Shown: positions 43,386 through 51,278 of the stretch, one piece after another
How the letters are laid out: each line of letters opens with the position of its first letter
Numbering within the stretch: the first letter of the stretch is position 1
Assembly: GCF_007828035.1 (NCBI RefSeq)
Contig: NZ_VITV01000016.1
Location: 45,756-109,755, forward strand
Source of the DNA: Nitrospirillum amazonense
Lineage (GTDB): Bacteria > Pseudomonadota > Alphaproteobacteria > Azospirillales > Azospirillaceae
Length of the DNA stretch: 64,000 bases
Reading direction: 5' to 3'
The notes under the pieces: generated by a model
The model's database searches: none
What the model saw: only the letters and a program-made list of their open reading frames with translations
Told to the model about the DNA's origin: nothing
Made by a program: the position numbers and the translations under genes

Positions 43386-43428
43386 GCCTGGGACCCGGGT
43401 GCAAAGAATGGGAATCGCCGTCCCAGGC
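43386..43428 (-). terminator. Possible terminator hairpin after the permease gene
   Basis: Nine-base perfect inverted repeat GCCTGGGAC / GTCCCAGGC with a 25-nt loop, 21 nt beyond the stop of the permease. There is no T-tract, so intrinsic termination is uncertain. Confidence 0.3.
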
Positions 43429-43448
43429 TTGCGACGTCACCGGGCGCA

Positions 43449-44687
43449 TCAGGCGCTGTACCGTGCCCCCCGGGCGCCGTACAGGGCGACCACCACGAAA
43501 CCCAGCGCCGGCAGGATATAAGCCGCCGGGAAGCCGTAGGCCTCGGCGATCAGGCCCATGGGGTAAGGCAGGACGACGCCGCCGCCGATGGCCATGACCA
43601 TCATGGAGGCGCCGCGCTTGGTATTCGGCCCCAGGCCCTGGACGCCCAGCGCGAAGATGGTCGGGAACATGGTGGACATGAAGAAGAAGACCGCGATCAT
43701 CGCGATCAACGACACCCGGTCGAGGCCCGCCGCCACGACCAGCGACAGCGCGACATTGATGACCGCGAACAGGGTCAGCAGGACCCGTGGCGAAATCCGT
43801 CCCAACAGGGCCGTGGCGACGAAGCGGCCGGCCATAAACAGTACCAGCGCCAGGGACAGCAGATAGGCGGCGCCTTGGGCATCGAGGCCCGCCCAGGTAT
43901 CGATGGCGACGTTGACGAAAAGCGCGCCGCACCCAACCTGCGCCCCGATGTAGATGGCCTGGGTCAGCACGCCCAGGACGAAGTGGCGATGCTGGTACAG
44001 GGGCCGTCCGTCCGCGCCATCGCTGGCGTGCTCCGGCTCCGCGATTTCCGGCAGGTGCGCGCGGCCCACCACCAGAGCGAAAACGGCGATGGCCACGCCG
44101 ATGATGGCGTAGATCAGCTGGACGTTGTCATGCGCGCCCTCGCCGGCGGCGGTTCCCTTGAAGAACAGGCTGCCGCCGATCAGCGGCCCGATGAAGGTGC
44201 CCAGGCCATTGAAGGACTGCGCCAGATTGAGTCGGCGCGACGCCAGTTCAGGGGACCCCAAGACGTTGACGTAGCTGTCGGCGGCGGTTTCCAGACAGGC
44301 GAGACCCGAGGCCAGCACGAACATCGACAGCACGAAGGGCAGGAACTGGCCCAGCGATGCGGACGGGATGAACAGCAACGCGCCCAGGGCGGTGACCATC
44401 AGCCCAATCAGGATGCCGACCTTGTATCCCACCCGCTGCAGCAGAAGGCCGGCGGGCAGGCTGACCAGCAGGTAAGCCCCGAAATAGGCAATCTGCAGCC
44501 AAGTCGACTGCGCCGTGCCCACGTGCAGCGTGTCCTGGAAATGCTTGTTCAGCACGTCCAGCAGGCCATAAGCCAAGCCCCAGATAAAAAACAGGCTGAT
44601 GGCGAAGGCCAGCGCCGTGCGCAGAACCCGCGGCGCCACCTGATCATGCGCCACCTGCTTATGGACCGATGCTGTGTATACACTCAT
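43449..44687 (-). CDS. FucP-like MFS sugar permease (probable L-rhamnose uptake)
   Basis: 412 aa with about 12 hydrophobic segments; ATG at 44687 after GGGAGGGG. Features include FIWGLAYGLLDVLNKHFQDTL in TM1, the FucP-family pattern, and AYFGAYLLVSLPAGLLLQRVGYK with the MFS charged loop. FucP relatives import 6-deoxyhexoses by proton symport. As the last gene of the rhamnonate operon it most likely carries rhamnose from periplasm to cytoplasm; the exact sugar is inferred from the neighbours. Confidence 0.83.
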   Translation of the reverse strand: MSVYTASVHKQVAHDQVAPRVLRTALAFAISLFFIWGLAYGLLDVLNKHFQDTLHVGTAQSTWLQIAYFGAYLLVSLPAGLLLQRVGYKVGILIGLMVTALGALLFIPSASLGQFLPFVLSMFVLASGLACLETAADSYVNVLGSPELASRRLNLAQSFNGLGTFIGPLIGGSLFFKGTAAGEGAHDNVQLIYAIIGVAIAVFALVVGRAHLPEIAEPEHASDGADGRPLYQHRHFVLGVLTQAIYIGAQVGCGALFVNVAIDTWAGLDAQGAAYLLSLALVLFMAGRFVATALLGRISPRVLLTLFAVINVALSLVVAAGLDRVSLIAMIAVFFFMSTMFPTIFALGVQGLGPNTKRGASMMVMAIGGGVVLPYPMGLIAEAYGFPAAYILPALGFVVVALYGARGARYSA

Positions 44688-44758
44688 GAAACTGCCCCTC
44701 CCTGGGCGCCGGCGGCTGCCCTTATTGTCACTCTGTCCTAGCGCTTGGGGCGCAGGTG

Positions 44759-45661
44759 TTAGGCCGCGATGCGGTAGATGCGGGCGGCGTTGCGCCCGAA
44801 CAGGTCCCGCCGCTCATCCAGCGAGAAGCCACCCAGAATCTGGTGATAGGCGCCCATGACGCGATCGATGTTCCCGAACAGACGGTCCGTGGGAAAATCG
44901 CTGGCCACCATGCAGCGGTTCGCGCCGAAGAGATCGATGGTCTCAAGGATCAACGGCCGGATGCTGTCCACCGTCCATCCCCGATCCACCAGGCCGAAGC
45001 CCGAAAGCTTCACCGCCGCGTGCGGCAGGGCGGCCAAAGCGCGCATGCCCGCCCGCCAGAAAGCCAAGCCACCCGGCTCATGCAGCAGCGGCATGCCGCA
45101 ATGGTTCAGGATCAGCGGTATCTCCGGATGGGCCGCCGCCAACTCCGCAGCGGCGGCCAGCTGACCCGGGTAGCATTGCAGGTCGAACGACAGGCCGTGA
45201 CGGGCCAACCGGGCATAGCCCTGCCGCCAGGCCGGATTGGCCAGTGGATCGTTGCGATTATAGGTCCGGCGCGGATCCAGGTGCCAATTGGCGATGTGCC
45301 GGATGCCTCGTACCCGGGGGTAGGCGGCCTGTTGCTCCAGCATCTGTTCGACATCACCGCCATCAAGGGCGGCGAAGGCGACAATGGCGCTGGGCAAGCC
45401 GCCCTCCTCCGCCAATTGTTCCAGCCAGGCGGTTTCTTCCAGCGCCTGGGCCGGGTCGGCGCCGGCATCAATATGCACGGCACCGACCGGCGACCATGGG
45501 GCCAGTTCTTCCCGGTAGGCGTCAGGCAGATAGGTATGGGCGATGGCTTCGGTGCTGCCATTCGGCCCGTCGTCCGAGAACGGCGGTGTTAGCCAAGCGT
45601 ACTTGAGCCGATCCAGGTTCCAGAAATGGACGTGGGCATCTACGAACGGAATCGCATCCAT
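44759..45661 (-). CDS. L-rhamnono-1,4-lactonase-like amidohydrolase
   Basis: 300 aa TIM-barrel metal-dependent hydrolase of the COG3618/fuconolactonase group. The metal-binding DAHVHFWN is at residues 8-15, ILNHCGMP is central, and CMVASDFPTD carries the catalytic Asp near residue 250. LRA2-type enzymes open L-rhamnono-lactone to L-rhamnonate, the step between rhamnose dehydrogenase and rhamnonate dehydratase, both encoded here. Specificity is assigned by context; L-fucono-lactone is the alternative. Confidence 0.8.
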   Translation of the reverse strand: MDAIPFVDAHVHFWNLDRLKYAWLTPPFSDDGPNGSTEAIAHTYLPDAYREELAPWSPVGAVHIDAGADPAQALEETAWLEQLAEEGGLPSAIVAFAALDGGDVEQMLEQQAAYPRVRGIRHIANWHLDPRRTYNRNDPLANPAWRQGYARLARHGLSFDLQCYPGQLAAAAELAAAHPEIPLILNHCGMPLLHEPGGLAFWRAGMRALAALPHAAVKLSGFGLVDRGWTVDSIRPLILETIDLFGANRCMVASDFPTDRLFGNIDRVMGAYHQILGGFSLDERRDLFGRNAARIYRIAA

Positions 45662-45701
45662 CGCCTATCCTCCCTTTGTTCTTAGCCGTCAGAGGAGAAG
45701 G

Positions 45702-46454
45702 CTAGTACGTCGTGCGACCGCCTGAGGTATCGAAGGTCGACGCCGTGGTGAAGCTGCATTCCTCGCTGGCCATGAAGCAGACCATGGCCACGCTCTCCTC
45801 CACATGGCCCAGGCGCCCCATGGGAATCTTGGAGCGCATGTAGTCCACCTGGCTCTGCGGCAGCTGGGCCAGGATGGGGCTTTCGAAGGTCGCGGGGGTC
45901 AGGCTGTTGACCATCACGCCCTTTCCGGCCAGTTCCTTGCCCAGCGACTTGGTGAAACCCAGAACGCCGGCTTTACTGGCGGAATAGGCGCTGGCGTTGG
46001 GGTTGCCCTCCTTGCCGGCCACCGACGCGACGTTGACGATGCGGCCATAGCCGTTGGCCAGCATCAGCGGCACCAGCGCACGGCAACAATAGAACAAGCC
46101 GTTCAGGTTGATGTCGATGGTGCGGCGCCAGCTGTCCAGCGGGAACTCGTGCACCGGCACGGTGGCACCGGTGATGCCGGCGGAGGCCACCAGCACGTCC
46201 AGCCGTCCGCCAAGCGCCTGGTGGCTGGATTGGGCCGCCGCCGCGACGGCATCGGCATCGGTGACGTCCAGCGCCACGCTGAAGGTGGCGCCCACCTCGT
46301 CCGCAGCAGCGGCCAAGGTGTCGGGATTATTGTCCCAGAGGGCGACCTTGGCCCCTTCCGCCACCAGGCGGCGGGCGGTTTCCTTGCCCAGGCCGGAGGC
46401 GCCACCGGTGACGATGGCCGTGCGGCCCGCAAAACGATCCTTGAACACGGTCAT
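45702..46454 (-). CDS. SDR, probable 2-keto-3-deoxy-L-rhamnonate 4-dehydrogenase
   Basis: 250 aa classical SDR: TGGASGLGKETARRL near the N-terminus, NVASVAGKEGNPNASAYSASK as the catalytic Ser-Tyr-Lys segment, and a C-terminal FDTSGGRTTY. In the diketo-hydrolase variant of rhamnose catabolism (LRA5) this enzyme oxidises C4 of KDR to give 2,4-diketo-3-deoxy-L-rhamnonate. The next enzyme, an FAH-family hydrolase, is encoded directly before it with an ATGA overlap. The role follows from that pairing. Confidence 0.82.
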   Translation of the reverse strand: MTVFKDRFAGRTAIVTGGASGLGKETARRLVAEGAKVALWDNNPDTLAAAADEVGATFSVALDVTDADAVAAAAQSSHQALGGRLDVLVASAGITGATVPVHEFPLDSWRRTIDINLNGLFYCCRALVPLMLANGYGRIVNVASVAGKEGNPNASAYSASKAGVLGFTKSLGKELAGKGVMVNSLTPATFESPILAQLPQSQVDYMRSKIPMGRLGHVEESVAMVCFMASEECSFTTASTFDTSGGRTTY

Positions 46455-47323
46455 GCCAGCACCTCATCCCCCAGGTGGCGCCATTCCACCACCTGCTGCC
46501 GCTGGGTTCCCAGCTTCGCGATCCCCAAATCCATAACGTCACCCGCCTTGAGGAAGATGGGGGACGGCTTCTTCCCTTCGCCAACGCCCGGTGGCGTACC
46601 GGTGATGATGAGGTCACCGGGGAACAGGGTGATGTACTGGCTGGCGTAGACGATGATTTGGCGGACGTTGAAGATCATCGTCCGGGTATTGCCGGTCTGC
46701 ATGCGCTGACCGTTCACGTCCAGCCACATGCCCAGATCCTGCGGGTCGCCCACCTCATCGGCCGTCACCAGCCAGGGGCCCACCGGGCAGAAGGTGTCGT
46801 GGCCCTTGCCCTTGCTCCACTGCGTGCCGCGCTGCTTCTGATTGAAGCGTTCCGACACGTCATTGGCCAGGACGTAACCCGCCACATGATCCAGGGCCTG
46901 GGCCTCCTCGACATAGCGGCAGGTCTTGCCGATGACGACGCCGAGTTCCACCTCCCAGTCGCTGTGGGTGGAGTTCCTGGGCAGCATCACCTCATCGTTC
47001 GGCCCCGTCAGACTGGACAGGGCCTTGGCGAACATCACCGGCTCGGTCGGGATGGGCAGATTGGATTCGATGGCATGGTCCTCATAGTTGAGGCCGATGG
47101 CCACGATCTTGCCGATGCCCCGCACCGGCACGCCATACCGAGGCGTGCCGGGCACGGCCGGCAGGCTGGCCGGATCAACGGCGGACAGACGGGCCAACAC
47201 GTCGGACGTCAGCGCCGCCGGCGTGATGTCGGCGATGCGGGAGGACAGGTCACGGATGACGCCATCGGCGTCGACCAAGCCCGGCTTTTCTTCGCCGCGG
47301 CGGCCAAAGCGACAGAGCTTCAT
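46451..47323 (-). CDS. FAH-family hydrolase, probable 2,4-diketo-3-deoxy-L-rhamnonate hydrolase
   Basis: 290 aa. A fumarylacetoacetate hydrolase fold with MKLCRFGRRGEEKPGLVD at the start, GLNYEDHAIESNLPIP, then the metal-binding SDWEVELGVVIGK and the C-terminal GDLIITGTPPGVG. LRA6-type members split the diketo sugar acid into pyruvate and L-lactate. It is coupled to the SDR gene (ATGA) and follows rhmD by 12 nt, which argues for this rather than an aromatic substrate. Confidence 0.84.
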   Translation of the reverse strand: MKLCRFGRRGEEKPGLVDADGVIRDLSSRIADITPAALTSDVLARLSAVDPASLPAVPGTPRYGVPVRGIGKIVAIGLNYEDHAIESNLPIPTEPVMFAKALSSLTGPNDEVMLPRNSTHSDWEVELGVVIGKTCRYVEEAQALDHVAGYVLANDVSERFNQKQRGTQWSKGKGHDTFCPVGPWLVTADEVGDPQDLGMWLDVNGQRMQTGNTRTMIFNVRQIIVYASQYITLFPGDLIITGTPPGVGEGKKPSPIFLKAGDVMDLGIAKLGTQRQQVVEWRHLGDEVLA

Positions 47324-47335
47324 AAGAAATGATCC

Positions 47336-48517
47336 TTAGTGCGTATAGGGGCGGTGCAGGGTGACGGCGGGGTTGAGCTCCACACCGAAACCGGGCTTGT
47401 CCAAGGCCGTGGCCTTGAGGCGGCCATTGACCGGAACGGGCTCGCCCAGCAGCTGGGGATGGAACATGGGCTGAACCTGGTCGGCCTTGGGCGCCATCAT
47501 CAGGAACTCGGCGAACGGGCTGTTATGCCGGGTGATGACGAAGTGATAGCTGTAGACGCTGGAGCCATGGGGGATGACCATGACGCCCCGGCTGTCGGCC
47601 ATGGCGGAGATCTTCAGCAGCTCGGTGACGCCGCCACACCAGCCCACGTCGGGCTGGATGATGTCGCAGCACTCCATCTCCATCAGCATGCGGAAGCCCC
47701 AGCGGGTGGCCTCATGCTCGCCGGTGGTCACCAGCATGCCGGCGGGGGCGGCCTTCTTCAGGGCGGCATAGCCCCAGTAATCGTCGGGGCTCAGCGCCTC
47801 CTCGATCCACTTCAGGCCATATTCCTTGGCCTTGTGGGCCAGGCGGGTGGCGTAGTTCAGGTCCAGCGCCATCCAGCAATCGAACATCAGCCAGAAGTCC
47901 TCGCCACACCGCTCCCGCATGGTGGCCAGCTCGGCGATGTTTTTGGCCAGGCCTTCTTCGCCCTCGGCGGGGCCGTGGTGCAGGGGCATCTTGCCACCGA
48001 TGAAACCCATGCCCTTGGCCAGGTCCGGCCGCGCGCCGGTGGCGTAGAAGCTGAGCTCATCGCGCACGGCCCCGCCGAGCAGCTGGTACACCGGCTCCTG
48101 CCGCAGCTTGCCCAGCAGGTCCCACAGGGCGAGGTCGACGCCGGAGATGGCGTTCACCACCAGGCCCTTGCGACCGTAGTACTGGGTCCCGAAGTACATC
48201 TGGTCCCAGATCTTCTCATAATCGGTGGGGCTGCGGCCCTCCAGGAAGCGGGCTAGGTGCTTTTCCACGATATAGGCGGCGGGCTCGCCGCCCGTGGTGA
48301 CGGCGAAGCCGACAGTGCCGTTCTCCGCCTCGATCTCCACCACCAGGGTGCCCAGCACGTTGATGCCGAAGCTCTGCCGGCTTTGCCGGTATTCCGGGTA
48401 CTTGGCCATGGGCGTGGCGATATGGTCGTCGATCCAGTGGCCATCGCCCTGGTCGTGATAGTCCGCACCGCCGCCGCGCACCACATAGGCGCGCACCTGT
48501 TTGATCTTCGGCAGCAT
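47336..48517 (-). CDS. rhmD: L-rhamnonate dehydratase (enolase superfamily)
   Basis: 393 aa from the ATG at 48517 (a TTG precedes it). It matches E. coli RhmD in long stretches I recall: [66 protein letters not shown] [11 protein letters not shown], and [14 protein letters not shown]. The metal ligands lie in [16 protein letters not shown] and TTGEHEA. It dehydrates L-rhamnonate to 2-keto-3-deoxy-L-rhamnonate in the cytoplasm. It is first in the minus-strand rhamnose operon, facing the SDR at 48,872. Confidence 0.93.
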   Translation of the reverse strand: MLPKIKQVRAYVVRGGGADYHDQGDGHWIDDHIATPMAKYPEYRQSRQSFGINVLGTLVVEIEAENGTVGFAVTTGGEPAAYIVEKHLARFLEGRSPTDYEKIWDQMYFGTQYYGRKGLVVNAISGVDLALWDLLGKLRQEPVYQLLGGAVRDELSFYATGARPDLAKGMGFIGGKMPLHHGPAEGEEGLAKNIAELATMRERCGEDFWLMFDCWMALDLNYATRLAHKAKEYGLKWIEEALSPDDYWGYAALKKAAPAGMLVTTGEHEATRWGFRMLMEMECCDIIQPDVGWCGGVTELLKISAMADSRGVMVIPHGSSVYSYHFVITRHNSPFAEFLMMAPKADQVQPMFHPQLLGEPVPVNGRLKATALDKPGFGVELNPAVTLHRPYTH

Positions 48518-48871
48518 CAACCCCTCCCTTGACCTTGCTTCTCGCCCGGCGTTCCCGCGCTTCGCAGGTACCGCCGAGATTGGATATTGCCATATGATGG
48601 AATTGTGTTCTATATGATAGAAAAAATCGCGTCAACGGGAAGATGCCCGTAAACAGACCGTGGTGCGATCACGGCCAAGGCAAGAGCCAGAAAGATCCGA
48701 TCCTCACATTTGTATGGGACGTCAATCGGCAATGATTCTCAGGATTGTGGAAATCCTTAAGAAACAACCACCTAGAGCATCCGCCTTATTGACTTCATAG
48801 TCGAGATTCCATGTCTGATAAATTGTCAGCATGACCGAAATCATAGAATTATGACTGGGAGATACTGCACC
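48518..48871. other. Divergent promoter region of the rhamnose genes
   Basis: AT-rich 354-nt control region between rhmD and the SDR at 48,872. It holds the ATATGATRGAA direct repeats (48,592-48,622) and, close to the SDR start, TCATAGAATTATGA (48,841-48,854; inverted repeat TCATA/TATGA). CTGA-N7-TCAG occurs at about 48,815-48,829. No gene is seen. Confidence 0.55.
48592..48622. promoter_or_regulatory. Direct repeats ATATGATRGAA, 20-bp period, with a palindrome
   Basis: ATATGATGGAA (48,592-48,602) and ATATGATAGAA (48,612-48,622) are spaced exactly 20 bp. The second copy is part of the palindrome TTCTATATGATAGAA (48,608-48,622; 6-bp arms). It lies 75-105 nt upstream of rhmD. The look is that of an IclR- or GntR-type operator; the IclR at 30,295 is a candidate. 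Confidence 0.5.
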
Positions 48872-49642
48872 ATGGCAACGCCACTACTCGCCGGAAAGGT
48901 CGTTCTAGTGACTGGCGCATCGACCGGCATCGGCCGGGCGGCCGCCATCGGCGCCGCGCTGCACGGTGCCGACGTCGCCATCAACTATCACTCCGACGAC
49001 GCCGGCGCCGCCTCTTGCGTGGCGGAAATCAAGGCCTTTGGGCGGCTTGCCGTGGCAATCAAGGGTGACGTCGCCGATCCGGCCACCGCCACCGACTTCA
49101 TAACCCGCGCCTGCGACGCCCTGGGCAAGGTGGACGTTTTCGTCAACAACGCCGGCATCTGCCCCTTCCACGCCTTCCTCGACATGCCGGCAGAGACGCT
49201 GGAACGGACGATGCGGGTCAACCTACACGGCGCCTACTACATGGTGCAGGCGGCCGCCAACCGTATGGTGGCTCAGGGGAATGGCGGCTCCATCATCGCG
49301 GTGTCTTCCATCTCCGCCCTGGTTGGCGGCGAATATCAGACGCACTACACCCCGACCAAGGCCGGGGTGCATTCCCTGATGCAGTCGGCGGCGATCGCCC
49401 TGGGCCGCCACGGCATCCGCTGCAATTCCGTGCTGCCCGGCACCATCCTGACCGAAATCAACAAGGACGACCTGGCGGACGAAGGCAAGCGCACCCGCAT
49501 GGCCGCCCGCGTGCCTTTAGGCCGTCTCGGCGCGCCTGAGGACCTGGCCGGCCCCATCGTCTTCCTGGCGTCGGACCTGGCCCGCTATGTCACCGGCGCC
49601 GCCCTGCTGGTGGACGGTGGCGCCTTCGTGAACCTGCAGTAA
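48872..49642 (+). CDS. SDR, probable L-rhamnose 1-dehydrogenase
   Basis: 256 aa from the ATG at 48872; an upstream in-frame ATG at 48851 overlaps the apparent ribosome site TGGGAG. Classical SDR: TGASTGIGRAAAIG, NNAGICPFHAF, then VSSISALVGGEYQTHYTPTKAG as catalytic Ser-Tyr-Lys, and VDGGAFVNLQ at the C-terminus. This is the layout of LRA1-type rhamnose dehydrogenases. It would oxidise rhamnose to rhamnono-lactone, the first step of the route completed by the minus-strand operon it faces. Substrate inferred from context. Confidence 0.82.
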   Translation: MATPLLAGKVVLVTGASTGIGRAAAIGAALHGADVAINYHSDDAGAASCVAEIKAFGRLAVAIKGDVADPATATDFITRACDALGKVDVFVNNAGICPFHAFLDMPAETLERTMRVNLHGAYYMVQAAANRMVAQGNGGSIIAVSSISALVGGEYQTHYTPTKAGVHSLMQSAAIALGRHGIRCNSVLPGTILTEINKDDLADEGKRTRMAARVPLGRLGAPEDLAGPIVFLASDLARYVTGAALLVDGGAFVNLQ

Positions 49643-49651
49643 GCCCGTCTC

Positions 49652-50563
49652 ATGCTCGCCCGGACACGATACGCCCTCCTGATGGGCGCACTCATTTCGG
49701 CCATGGCCGCCAACGCGCCCGCCGGCGCGCAACAGGCCGCTCCCCCAGCCAACCCCAACGCCATCATTCTTGGCACCGGTGGTGTCGAGAATGGCGCCGC
49801 TGAAGAAATTTGGTATGGCCGTGGGGTGCAACTGGCGGTGCGCAATGTCACCCAGTCGACCCTTACGCCCGTGCTGCCGGACAAGGACAAGGCCACCGGT
49901 GCCGCCGTTATCGTCGCGCCCGGCGGGGCCTACCGTGTCCTGTCCATGAATAACGAGGGCTGGTCGATCGCGCACTGGCTGGCGGATCATGGCGTCGCCG
50001 CCTTCGTCCTCAAGTACCGGCTGATCCCGACCCCCGCCGACCCGCCGGCGTTCGCCAAGCTCATGACGAGCCGCTTGGCCGAGATGGCCCAGGCACCGGC
50101 CGGCACCCCTTGGCCGGCGTTCCCCCCCGCGGTGGAGGACGCCGAAGCAGCCCTGAAGCTGGTACGCACCCACGCGGCCGATTGGGGCGTGGATCCTGGA
50201 CGCGTCGGACTGATGGGATTTTCCGCCGGCGCCCGGACCATACTTGCCGTCACCTTGCGGGCCACGCCGGACAGCATGCCTGCCTTCATCGCACCCATTT
50301 ATGGACCGATGAACGCCGAGACCGTGCCCGAGAAAGCCCCGCCCCTGTTCGCCGTGATGGCCATCGATGATCCGCTGCTGTCCAAGACGGATTTCGGCCT
50401 CATCCAAAGCTGGCGCCAAGCGCACCGGCCCGTGGAACTCCATGTCTATCAAAAGGACGGGCACGGCTTCGCGGCCGGCAATCCGGGAACGACGGCGGCG
50501 GCCTGGCTGGACTCGTTCCTGCTGTGGCTGCGCATGAACAAAATTCTGCCGCCGTCCACCTGA
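49652..50563 (+). CDS. Secreted alpha/beta-hydrolase (acetyl-esterase type)
   Basis: 303 aa with a signal peptide (LLMGALISAMAANAPAGAQ). Oxyanion loop VAPGGAYRVLSMNNEG, nucleophile elbow GLMGFSAGARTIL, Asp in AIDDPLL and His in KDGHGFAAG. This is the pattern of BD-FAE/acetyl-xylan-esterase-like enzymes that deacylate plant glycans or glycosides. It follows the rhamnose dehydrogenase by 9 nt and is probably in its operon, giving the rhamnoside locus a second secreted esterase. Confidence 0.83.
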   Translation: MLARTRYALLMGALISAMAANAPAGAQQAAPPANPNAIILGTGGVENGAAEEIWYGRGVQLAVRNVTQSTLTPVLPDKDKATGAAVIVAPGGAYRVLSMNNEGWSIAHWLADHGVAAFVLKYRLIPTPADPPAFAKLMTSRLAEMAQAPAGTPWPAFPPAVEDAEAALKLVRTHAADWGVDPGRVGLMGFSAGARTILAVTLRATPDSMPAFIAPIYGPMNAETVPEKAPPLFAVMAIDDPLLSKTDFGLIQSWRQAHRPVELHVYQKDGHGFAAGNPGTTAAAWLDSFLLWLRMNKILPPST

Positions 50564-50606
50564 GTCACTTCACATGGTCGTGGACAAAGCGCCCGGCCTA
50601 TATTAG

Positions 50607-50627
50607 AACGTCACCGTTCGTTTTAAT
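50607..50627. promoter_or_regulatory. Candidate operator, AACG-TCAC-CGTT
   Basis: AACG (50,607-50,610) and CGTT (50,615-50,618) with a 4-nt spacer, followed by CGTTTTAAT, upstream of the small secreted protein. It shares CGTTCG(T/A)TT with the palindrome at 51,143 before the efflux operon. Confidence 0.35.
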
Positions 50628-50673
50628 CCGACAGCAGCCCGCCGCAGGGATGCCAAAACACTGGGAGATCGCC

Positions 50674-51006
50674 ATGTCGTTTCTGAAATACACCGCCCTC
50701 GCCATCGCGGTCGCCGCTGCCCCGCTAAGCCACGCCGCTTTCGCCCAGTCGGCCGCGCCGGCCGCTGCTGCGCACGCCGCCCCGGCCCATTACAGCACCG
50801 CCGAAACCGAAATCGGCAAGCTGCTGGATGATCCGGCCGCCAAGGCGCTGCTGGACAAGTACATCCCCGGCATGACCAGCAACGACCAGATCGACATGGC
50901 CCGCGCCATGACCCTCAAGGATATTCAGCAGTATTCGCCGGACCAGGTGAATGACAAGGTCCTGGCGCAACTGGACGCTGAATTCGCCAAGATTCCGGCG
51001 AAGTAA
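50674..51006 (+). CDS. Small secreted alanine-rich protein, unknown function
   Basis: 110 aa; ATG at 50674 preceded by GGGAGATC. It has a clear signal peptide (MSFLKYTALAIAVAAAPLSHAAFAQ), a low-complexity Ala/Pro stretch, then a helical domain (EIGKLLDDPAAKALLDKYIPGM... to LAQLDAEFAKIPAK). There are no Cys and no catalytic motif. The mature part of about 85 residues is probably a periplasmic helical protein. I do not recognise a characterised family. It is a single-gene unit closed by the terminator at 51,059. Confidence 0.75.
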   Translation: MSFLKYTALAIAVAAAPLSHAAFAQSAAPAAAAHAAPAHYSTAETEIGKLLDDPAAKALLDKYIPGMTSNDQIDMARAMTLKDIQQYSPDQVNDKVLAQLDAEFAKIPAK

Positions 51007-51058
51007 CCAGCGTAGTGTCGCCTCGGCGACATTGTTCTTCTCTCCGATTCATAACTCG

Positions 51059-51095
51059 GCAAGGTCGTGGACACCCACGGCCTTGCTTTTTCTTT
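51059..51095 (+). terminator. Rho-independent terminator
   Basis: GCAAGGTCGTGG / CCACGGCCTTGC, a 12-bp stem with one G-T pair, loop ACAC, followed by TTTTTCTTT. It lies 53 nt beyond the stop of the small secreted protein. Confidence 0.85.
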
Positions 51096-51142
51096 GCCAT
51101 TGCGCCTCCGGGCCCGACCCGGCCAAGCATCCTTATAATGAT

Positions 51143-51152
51143 ACGATATCGT
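51143..51152. promoter_or_regulatory. Palindrome ACGATATCGT upstream of the efflux operon
   Basis: Perfect 10-bp palindrome, extended as ATACGATATCGTTCGATT, about 125 nt upstream of the EmrA-like gene. Typical of TetR-type operators; no TetR gene is adjacent. Confidence 0.45.
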
Positions 51153-51278
51153 TCGATTAAACTTTCCATTTGCCGTCGCACCTGATAGGAAATCCCCACA
51201 AGGCCGCGCCGTGAAAACGGGCAATCCGGTTTCACCTTTTCCGCTCTGCGCGCCATCCTCCGTCAGCCGAAGTCCACC

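Larger units (their letters stand above)
42886..43448. other. 563-nt intergenic region upstream of the receptor operon
   Basis: Contains the AT-rich promoter region of the TonB receptor gene (about 42,890-43,010) and a run of unremarkable GC-rich DNA. It also holds an inverted repeat GCCTGGGAC...GTCCCAGGC (43,386-43,394/43,420-43,428) just beyond the permease stop, possibly a terminator. No convincing gene is seen. Confidence 0.5.
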
